From the NCBI GenBank assembly GCA_964458715.1, contig CAYWJP010000023.1, positions 1 to 11,586 on the forward strand: a stretch of 11,586 nucleotides of DNA, written 5' to 3'. Positions 6,055-11,586 of this stretch are shown here, piece by piece. The first letter of the stretch is position 1. Every line of letters starts with the position of its first letter. Both the position numbers and the translations under genes were made by a program. The stretch is from UBA2773 sp964458715 (GTDB lineage: Bacteria; Patescibacteriota; Minisyncoccia; Moranbacterales; DUUL01). The notes under the pieces are model-generated. The model was not told the origin of the DNA, did not search any database, and saw nothing but the letters and a program-made list of their open reading frames with translations.

Positions 6055-7263
6055 ATGTCAAAATTAACCAGAAAAAAACAAAATATTCTTTCGATTGTAA
6101 TAATTGTAGTAGGTGTTATCGTTTCTTTCGCGATTTTTGGCTCCAATAAAGATAGTCAAAAAGTAGAAGCCGAGAAACTAGATTTTGCCACAAAAGTGGG
6201 CGTGATGACTATGGGAGAGGAAAATTCTAAAATAGCTGAGATTTCTCGAACTGCCATTTTTGAATCAATTGATTTAGCTGAGGCAGTGGCAGAACAGGCT
6301 GGTAGAATCACTAGCGTTAATTTTAAAGTTGGTAATCAAGTCCAAAAAGGACAAATTTTAGCAATTTTTGATCAATCAACTTTAGTTAATTCGGCTAAAA
6401 TAGCGCTAGAAGACTCTTTGATAACTTTAAATTTGGCGGAAGATAATTTGAAAAAAACTAAAAATTCAGTTGAAGAGAGTCTGGAAATTGCTAAAAATAA
6501 TAAGCAAATTGATGAGTTGGAATTAGAACAAGCCGAAGATAGCGGAGTTCAAGATGATATTGATTTGGCTGAAAAGAATTTAGACAATAGCAAGGATGCT
6601 GAAGATAAGGCCAAACAAGACGTCGAAATTTCTATTAACAATGCTAAAATTCAGGTTTCCCAAGCTCAATCTACAGTTCGTCAAAATCAAATTGCTTACG
6701 AAAAATCAATCATCCGAGCTCCTATTTCGGGGGCGGTGACTGCTAAAAAAATTGAGCTTTTTGACTATATTTCAGCCGGTAAGAGGATAGCTGAAATTTC
6801 TGGAGTGGGTCAGTTAAAAGCTAAAATTTTCTTAAATAGCTTTGAAATTAACAAAATTATTGAAGGGGATTCAGCTATTATTGAAATATCTGGAAAAGAT
6901 TATCTAGGAAAAATTATTTCTTTATCTAGACTGGCTAATTCTGATAATAATCGTTATGAAGTTCAAGTTGAGAGTTCAGAGGATATTTCCTCTGAAGCTA
7001 ATCAAGCCGCTAAAATTAAAATTAATCTAAAATTGGAGCCAATTGAAGGTTTCTTCTTTGTGCCTCTTTCGGCGGTTAATATTGGTCAACAAAAAAATAC
7101 TGTTTTTGTTTATGAAAATGGTCAAGCTAAAACGTTGAAGGTGGAAATTGGTAGAACTGTCGGAAATCAGATCGAAATAAAAAAGGGTTTAAAAAATGGA
7201 GATCAATTGATTATTGTCAATAACAGAGGATTAAGAGACAGCGAAAAAATTGAAATTCAATAA
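6055..7263 (+). CDS. RND efflux periplasmic adaptor (HlyD/AcrA-type membrane fusion protein)
   Basis: This 402-aa protein is the adaptor of a resistance-nodulation-division pump. An N-terminal membrane helix (about residues 11-28) anchors it, with the rest outside the membrane; there is no lipobox. The first lipoyl half (about 76-106, AGRITSVNFKVGNQVQKGQ) is followed by a helical hairpin (about 113-215) rich in Glu, Lys, Asn and Gln. The second lipoyl half follows (about 218-250, IIRAPISGAVTAKKIE), then a beta-barrel (about 255-330) and a membrane-proximal domain ending GLKNGDQLIIVNNRG. The only Arg in the hairpin (in TVRQNQ) is not followed by Leu and Ser at the spacing of the R-x6-L-x6-S motif that docks TolC, so a TolC-type partner is doubtful. 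It is the first gene of the operon, with the permease starting 11 bases later. No clear ribosome binding site precedes the ATG. Confidence 0.92.
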   Translation: MSKLTRKKQNILSIVIIVVGVIVSFAIFGSNKDSQKVEAEKLDFATKVGVMTMGEENSKIAEISRTAIFESIDLAEAVAEQAGRITSVNFKVGNQVQKGQILAIFDQSTLVNSAKIALEDSLITLNLAEDNLKKTKNSVEESLEIAKNNKQIDELELEQAEDSGVQDDIDLAEKNLDNSKDAEDKAKQDVEISINNAKIQVSQAQSTVRQNQIAYEKSIIRAPISGAVTAKKIELFDYISAGKRIAEISGVGQLKAKIFLNSFEINKIIEGDSAIIEISGKDYLGKIISLSRLANSDNNRYEVQVESSEDISSEANQAAKIKINLKLEPIEGFFFVPLSAVNIGQQKNTVFVYENGQAKTLKVEIGRTVGNQIEIKKGLKNGDQLIIVNNRGLRDSEKIEIQ

Positions 7264-7274
7264 TTTTTACATTC

Positions 7275-10200
7275 ATGGAATTATCTCAAGGAAAACAAGC
7301 AGAACGAGAAACGGCTTTAAAAAAGGTAGAAAAATTTGAGAAATCAGCTTGGGCTTTTTTGATTAGAAAAAATCGATTAACTTATTTAATTATCGCTTTT
7401 TTGATGGTATTTGGGATTTTGACTATTGGCGAATTACCAAGAGAATTAAATCCGGAGGTGGAAATTCCTTATGCGGTAATTTCAACGGTTTATCCTGGTG
7501 CTTCACCTTTGAACGTTGAGCAACAGATTACCAAAGAAATTGAAATGGAGATTAGCGATTTGAGTGGCATTAGGGAAATCAATTCGACCTCATCTTCAAG
7601 CTTGTCGATTGTTACTGTGGAATTTGAAGCTAGTGAAGATTTAGAAAAATCAATTAGAAATTTGAAAGATGAAGTAGACAAAGTAAAAAATGATCTTCCG
7701 GAAGATGCTTCTGACCCGATGGTTAATGAAGTTAGTATGGCCGACGAGGCGATATTTACGGCAATTTTGGCCGGTGAACAGGACATTTCAATGCTCAAAA
7801 AATATGCGGAAAATCTTCAGAAAAAACTAGAGAGCATTACTTACGTTTCTGAAGTTAAGGTGATTGGTGGTCGAGATCGAATATTCAAGATTGATGTTGA
7901 TTCCAAAAAAGCCTCTGAAAAGGGACTTTCGGCTAAAGCTATTTTGAGTGTGTTATCAGCCAATCATTTAGATTTTCCAGCTGGAAGTATTGAAGTTGAT
8001 TCTTTAAGCTACAATGTTCGAATTGAAGGAGAATTGAAAACAGTGGATGAATTGGCTAGAATTCCAGTAGGAAGTAGCAGAGGCAGTCCAATTTTTTTGG
8101 AGGATGTAGCTACCGTAACTGATAGTTTCTCGGAAGAAACTAGTCGATCCCGTTTCGCTTTTGGCGGTCAAGATGCGGTGGATGCCGTAACTTTACAGCT
8201 TTTTAAAAAAACCGGGGGAGATGTTACTAAGGTAGCGGAAACCGCTCGATTATTAACTGAAAAAGGGAGAGGAATAGACTATCCAGAAAATTTAAAAGTG
8301 GAAATTATTTTGGATCAATCCGTTTATATCGAAGATAGCATCAATTCTTTACTAAGAAATGGTTCGGGGACAGTTCTGATTGTTTTTGCACTTTTATTTT
8401 TTTTCTTGGGGTGGAAAGAAGCATTGATTGCTGGTTTAGCGATTCCATTTTCTTTCTTTGTTGCTTTTATCGCAATGTCAATTATCGGTGAAAGTTTGAA
8501 TTTTCTTTCTTTATTTTCCCTAGTTTTAGCCTTGGGACTATTAGTGGACAGCGCCATTGTAATTGTAGAAGGGATGTATCGAAAGATTGCCCAGCTTAAA
8601 TTGACTGGTTATCAGGCTGCAATTGCAGTAGTAGAAGAATATTCCGCACCTTTATTGAGCGGGATGTTAACCACGGTGGCAGTCTTTGTGCCATTGATGT
8701 TTTTGACGGGAATAATGGGACAATTTATGCGGACTATTCCAGTGGTAATTAATATTACTTTGATTGCGGCTTTATTTGTGGCTTTGAGTATTATTCCAGC
8801 CGTAGGAGCCTTAGTTTTAAATCCTCGAGATAAAAAAGTTTCTAATAACAAGAAAGAAGGCCGAGATTGTATAGGATTGGCCTGGCTATGCAATTTAATT
8901 AAGCAGAAATGCGCTTCTAAACCTCGAACGGAAAGATTGTCGAATAAGATGTTTTTAGCCCTATCTAACCGTTATTATGATTTTTTGCCTAAAGTTATCG
9001 CTACTTCTAAGGCTCGGCGTATTTGGATTGGGACTTCCTGGGTATTATTTGTTTTGGCGATTGGCTTAGTAATGTCAGGGTTCATTAAAATTAATGCTTT
9101 TTCTGAAACTAATAGCGAATTTTTCGCAGTTAATATTGAAATGCCGAAAGGATTGCAGATTGAAGAAACCGATAAAGTAGTAAAAAAGGTTGAGCAAATT
9201 ATCAAGAACGAGAAAGAAATAACTAATTATACTTCTAGCGTTGGTTCTAAATCGGGTACTGGTAGCGGTGGTGAGAACGTAGCCTTTATTTACGCTAATT
9301 TAAGCAAAACAGAAGATCGAAAAATTAATAGTTCTGAAATTATTCAAAAAATAACCGTTAAATTAGAAAAGGAAGTAACTGAGGCTAAATTTAGTTTTAG
9401 CCAAGAAGAGTCGGGTCCTCCGAGCGGAAGTGCGGTTGAGTTAAGAATAGTGGGGGATAATTTGTTGGTTCTAGAGGATTTATCCGAAAAAATAAAATTA
9501 GAATTAGAACAAATTCCAACGATTGTTTCGGTTGATACTTCAGTTGATTTTTCTCCTGGTGAGATAGTTTTTGTCCCTAATCAAGATTTATTAGCGCAAC
9601 GAGGATTAACGGTTGGTAGTGTGGGAATCGAGATAAACAAGGGAATTTCTAGAGATCGGGATTTAAATATCGATATTGATGGTGACGAAATAGCGATTGA
9701 TTTAGGCTATGACAAGAAAAGTCTTAGTTCGATTGAAGATATCGAGGGTATTTTAATAGCTGGTTCGACTGGGCAAACTTACGCTCTTTCAGAACTAGGA
9801 ACAGTTCGTTTACAAGCCTCTTTATCAAGTATCGAGCATCGAAATGAAGAGCGAGTGGTAGTTGTTACGGCTGATACTCAAGGAGGGAATGTCGCTGAAA
9901 TTAACGAAGAATTACAAAATCGAATTGATGATAATATTGATTTCCCCGATGATTACAGGCTTGATTTTGGTGGAGAGAGCGAGGAAACTATGAAAACTTT
10001 CCAGGATATGTTTATGAAGATGATTATTGGAATAATCTTAATTCTACTGGTTTTAATTATTCAGTTTAATTCTTATAAACAGGTATTTATAATTCTTTTC
10101 ACTATTCCTTTGGCGATGATTGGAGTGTTCTTTGGGATGGGATTGGCTGGTCTGACTCTGGATATCCCAGCTTTTATTGGGGTTATTTCGTTAGTGGGAA

Positions 10201-10484
10201 TTGTGGTTAATAATGCGATTATTTTGATTGATCAGATTAATAAGGAATTAGCCAAGGGTAAGGTTTTGGTAGAAGCTACTCGAAGTGCTGGTTATACTCG
10301 AATGAGGCCAATTATTTTGACTTCAGTTACTACTATTATGGGACTTTTGCCCTTATCTATTACTGAACCTATTTGGCGAAATATGGGGTTTACTATTATC
10401 TTTGGTTTAGCTTTTGGGACAATTTTAACCTTATTTATTATTCCAGCAATGGTAGTCAGTTTCTATCAAAAAAGTGTAAAATAA
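7275..10484 (+). CDS. RND-family efflux permease (AcrB-type)
   Basis: This 1069-aa protein is an inner-membrane proton-driven exporter of the RND superfamily, HAE-like; normal length is about 1000-1060 aa. It shows the duplicated architecture: a first helix (about 34-52), a large outer loop, helices 2-6 (about 360-520), a cytoplasmic Lys/Arg-rich linker (about 525-575), helix 7 (about 581-602), a second outer loop, and helices 8-12 (about 912-1063). In helix 4 the AcrB Asp-Asp pair reads Asp425-Ser426 (GLLVDSAIVIVE). In helix 10 the AcrB lysine position reads Asn979-Asn980 (GIVVNNAIILID). The classic relay is thus reduced to one acidic residue; the VNNAI form occurs, from memory, in RND proteins outside the Proteobacteria. 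GASP, VEQQITKEIE and the Gly-rich helix-11 region are intact. It should work with the adaptor encoded just upstream. The substrate is unknown and no outer-membrane factor is present. Confidence 0.95.
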   Translation: MELSQGKQAERETALKKVEKFEKSAWAFLIRKNRLTYLIIAFLMVFGILTIGELPRELNPEVEIPYAVISTVYPGASPLNVEQQITKEIEMEISDLSGIREINSTSSSSLSIVTVEFEASEDLEKSIRNLKDEVDKVKNDLPEDASDPMVNEVSMADEAIFTAILAGEQDISMLKKYAENLQKKLESITYVSEVKVIGGRDRIFKIDVDSKKASEKGLSAKAILSVLSANHLDFPAGSIEVDSLSYNVRIEGELKTVDELARIPVGSSRGSPIFLEDVATVTDSFSEETSRSRFAFGGQDAVDAVTLQLFKKTGGDVTKVAETARLLTEKGRGIDYPENLKVEIILDQSVYIEDSINSLLRNGSGTVLIVFALLFFFLGWKEALIAGLAIPFSFFVAFIAMSIIGESLNFLSLFSLVLALGLLVDSAIVIVEGMYRKIAQLKLTGYQAAIAVVEEYSAPLLSGMLTTVAVFVPLMFLTGIMGQFMRTIPVVINITLIAALFVALSIIPAVGALVLNPRDKKVSNNKKEGRDCIGLAWLCNLIKQKCASKPRTERLSNKMFLALSNRYYDFLPKVIATSKARRIWIGTSWVLFVLAIGLVMSGFIKINAFSETNSEFFAVNIEMPKGLQIEETDKVVKKVEQIIKNEKEITNYTSSVGSKSGTGSGGENVAFIYANLSKTEDRKINSSEIIQKITVKLEKEVTEAKFSFSQEESGPPSGSAVELRIVGDNLLVLEDLSEKIKLELEQIPTIVSVDTSVDFSPGEIVFVPNQDLLAQRGLTVGSVGIEINKGISRDRDLNIDIDGDEIAIDLGYDKKSLSSIEDIEGILIAGSTGQTYALSELGTVRLQASLSSIEHRNEERVVVVTADTQGGNVAEINEELQNRIDDNIDFPDDYRLDFGGESEETMKTFQDMFMKMIIGIILILLVLIIQFNSYKQVFIILFTIPLAMIGVFFGMGLAGLTLDIPAFIGVISLVGIVVNNAIILIDQINKELAKGKVLVEATRSAGYTRMRPIILTSVTTIMGLLPLSITEPIWRNMGFTIIFGLAFGTILTLFIIPAMVVSFYQKSVK

Positions 10485-10499
10485 TTAATCCAAGTATTC

Positions 10500-10530
10500 A
10501 AAAGAGCTAATCGAAAGATTAGCTCTTTTT
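10500..10530 (+). terminator. Strong terminator of the efflux operon
   Basis: AAAAGAGCTAATC (10500-10512) pairs perfectly with GATTAGCTCTTTT (10517-10529) around a GAAA tetraloop, and the 3' arm runs into a T-run. It starts 16 bases after the permease stop codon. Confidence 0.9.
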
Positions 10531-10571
10531 ATATTAAAAAACATTTTAAACGTCAACGCTAAAATTTGACC

Positions 10572-10620
10572 AAAGAAAAAACCAGCTGATTCGGTTGAAC
10601 CAACTGGCTTTTTTCTTTTT
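10572..10620 (-). terminator. Bidirectional terminator, mainly for the secreted-protein gene
   Basis: CCAG (10582-10585) pairs with CTGG (10604-10607), extended outward by an A-rich/T-rich stem (AAAGAAAAAA against TTTTTTCTTT with one bulge). On both strands the stem is followed by T residues. It lies about 20 bases beyond the stop of the convergent minus-strand gene and backs up the efflux-operon terminator. Confidence 0.75.
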
Positions 10621-10639
10621 ATAGAATTACAGATTAGAT

Positions 10640-11299
10640 CTACAGACTTTCGTCGTAGATCCAAGTGCTATTTCCCTGATCGACAAATTCCCCCTTTGCC
10701 GTATCAGGATTTGTTAGGAATGCAGCTTTTAATTCATAGCTGCTTCCTGGCTCATGATCAATGTCTATATATATGAACTGGGGAACCATATTCCCCCCTT
10801 CTAATTTGAGCAGTTTCCATTTCCAACCGGTGGTTTTTTCGGTTGCTTGTACCGCATACTGACCCTCTGCCAGCATGTCTGTCCAGTACGTCGACGCTAC
10901 CCATGGGTTGTCGCCGGTAACTTCTGAAAAAAATATTGGACTTTCTTCGACAACAACAGTAGCCGTTGGCGTGACTACAACATAAAGTTCTACGTTGTAC
11001 CCTTGCCCTGTTAAAGTGTTAAAAAGAGCGTTCCAATCGCTTACTGTCGTGGAAGGCAATGGATCTGGAACGGTTATCGTTCCATCGGTTGCTGTCTCCG
11101 TTACTCCGATGAGATATTCATCGGTTCCAGATGCAAAATCTGGTCCGACTCTTATCACTGCTCCGAACATTCCGGGTGCGTTTGGAGCGTTAAGTGTTAA
11201 TTCATCTATTAGTGGTTGATTTAGATTAGCCGAAGCCAATCCAACAGTAAATAGTGTGATAGTTAAAATCGCCAGACAGACATTCGTTAATTTTTTCAT
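10640..11299 (-). CDS. Secreted protein of unknown function, 219 aa
   Basis: I do not recognise a family. The start is the ATG at 11299, not the upstream ATG at 11335: GGGAG (11310-11306) is a strong ribosome binding site 6 bases before it, and the N-terminus then becomes a textbook signal peptide. That peptide is MKKLTN, a hydrophobic core, then ASA before Asn25; a Cys at residue 8 lies in the core and is not a lipobox. The mature part, about 195 aa, is acidic, rich in Thr, Val, Pro and Gly, and lacks cysteine. It looks strand-rich, as in an extracellular beta-sandwich, with aromatic stretches such as TTGWKWKLLKLEGG and PQFIYIDIDHEPGS. It has no C-terminal anchor. GC is about 47% in six hand-counted rows, against about 35% in the permease gene, which suggests acquisition or different selection. 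It has its own promoter and terminator. Confidence 0.85.
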   Translation of the reverse strand: MKKLTNVCLAILTITLFTVGLASANLNQPLIDELTLNAPNAPGMFGAVIRVGPDFASGTDEYLIGVTETATDGTITVPDPLPSTTVSDWNALFNTLTGQGYNVELYVVVTPTATVVVEESPIFFSEVTGDNPWVASTYWTDMLAEGQYAVQATEKTTGWKWKLLKLEGGNMVPQFIYIDIDHEPGSSYELKAAFLTNPDTAKGEFVDQGNSTWIYDESL

Positions 11300-11333
11300 T
11301 CCACTCTCCCTTTTTAAGTTAATATTATTATTC

Positions 11334-11369
11334 ATACACTGCTTGAAAATAGACCCTCAAGTGGTGTAT
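11334..11369. repeat. Inverted repeat in the leader of the secreted-protein gene
   Basis: ATACACTGCTTGA (11334-11346) and TCAAGTGGTGTAT (11357-11369) are inverted copies matching at 11 of 13 positions, with a 10-base loop. It lies between the promoter and the ribosome binding site. It could be a regulator site or a leader RNA hairpin; in the minus-strand transcript the two variable positions would form an internal mismatch. Confidence 0.5.
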
Positions 11370-11446
11370 AAATAATTTTTTTCAAAGGACATTCAAATAA
11401 ATTCAATTAAACTTACAATTAATATTAAAAGTTTAAAAGAAACTTG

Positions 11447-11475
11447 ATAGTAGCATATTTAAGTAAACTTGTCAA
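11447..11475 (-). promoter_or_regulatory. Promoter of the secreted-protein gene
   Basis: On the minus strand a consensus -35 TTGACA (11475 to 11470) and TACTAT (11452 to 11447) are separated by 17 bases, and the -10 box is preceded by TGC, giving an extended -10. The leader would be about 140 bases. The block CTACATCTATTGACAA (11484 to 11469) matches 15 of 16 bases of the promoter at 44-59. Confidence 0.7.
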
Positions 11476-11537
11476 TAGATGTAGACTGGTTTTGTTACCT
11501 GTCTGTAATTTATATTATTTCAAGTGATGAATACTCT

Positions 11538-11572
11538 TGTTATCATTGCAGCAACAAGGTTTACACTTTCTA
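11538..11572 (-). repeat. Upstream element shared with the other end of the window (right copy)
   Basis: On the minus strand this reads TAGAAAGTGTAAACC, TTG, then GCTGCAATG, near-identical to 17-48. Here it lies about 54 bases upstream of the conserved promoter core, whereas in the left copy the two parts are fused. Apart from this, the promoter and the leader inverted repeat, nothing further is seen in the 11336-11586 stretch. Confidence 0.6.
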
Positions 11573-11586
11573 AAAAATAAATACAA

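Noticed and set aside
7490..9205. Several minus-strand frames of 76-102 codons inside the permease gene
   Set aside because: They are antisense shadows of a clear RND coding region, Ser/Thr/Lys-rich, with no start signals.
10995..11219. Plus-strand 74-codon frame opposite the secreted-protein gene
   Set aside because: Antisense to a gene with a signal peptide, binding site and promoter; no signals of its own.
11300..11335. ATG at 11335 as start of the secreted protein
   Set aside because: It would add 12 polar residues before the signal peptide and places the strong binding site inside the coding region.
1..11586. Alternative genetic code (TGA as glycine), prompted by the absence of TGA stops
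   Set aside because: All genes are full length without in-frame TGA and use GGN for glycine; nine TAA/TAG stops are unremarkable in AT-rich DNA.

Overview
The window is AT-rich (hand-counted rows of the large transporter gene give about 35% GC) and looks like a fragment of an uncultured small-genome bacterium of the Patescibacteria (Candidate Phyla Radiation, probably Parcubacteria-like). This rests on four things: two hypothetical proteins (172 aa and 279 aa) that resemble families I associate with that group; weak or absent Shine-Dalgarno sites on most genes; short AAAGTT-type tandem repeats between genes; and a GC-rich CCCGC/GCGGG hairpin typical of such genomes. This is inference from pattern memory; no marker gene is present. 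All genes read through in the standard code and all end in TAA or TAG.

Layout. Bases 1-133 hold a promoter region for an unrecognised 214-aa protein (134-778), which ends in a terminator hairpin. A same-direction block follows: a one-helix membrane protein with a possible HEPN-like cytosolic domain (939-1457), a family 1 glycoside hydrolase (1538-2809) and an EamA-type multi-helix transporter (2933-3832). The gaps around the hydrolase gene are filled with 8-9 bp tandem repeats, one array of which supplies the hydrolase stop codon. Bases 3833-4313 are a non-coding, repeat-rich stretch with a compound inverted repeat, a 7-bp tandem repeat, a 168-bp gapless imperfect palindrome that looks like a MITE-type element, and a terminator.

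A minus-strand pair follows: a 279-aa conserved-looking hypothetical protein and, 23 bp downstream, a GtrA-like membrane protein. A 416-bp divergent intergenic region (5639-6054) has a TTGACA promoter on each strand and an inverted repeat in the plus-strand leader. To its right lies a two-gene efflux operon: an HlyD/AcrA-type adaptor and an RND permease of 1069 aa. No outer-membrane TolC partner is present, the adaptor lacks a recognisable TolC-docking motif, and the permease departs from the AcrB proton-relay residues. Two hairpin terminators separate this operon from a convergent minus-strand gene for a secreted protein (10640-11299). That gene has a clear signal peptide, a strong ribosome binding site, a strong promoter, and visibly higher GC (about 47%) than its neighbours.

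The most unusual observation is that the first and last genes of the window, unrelated in sequence and pointing toward each other, share upstream DNA: a ~32-bp element (29 matching bases) and a 16-bp block (15 matches) that contains the -35 box. They also share strong ribosome binding sites, which the other genes lack. This suggests common regulation or a dispersed promoter-bearing repeat.
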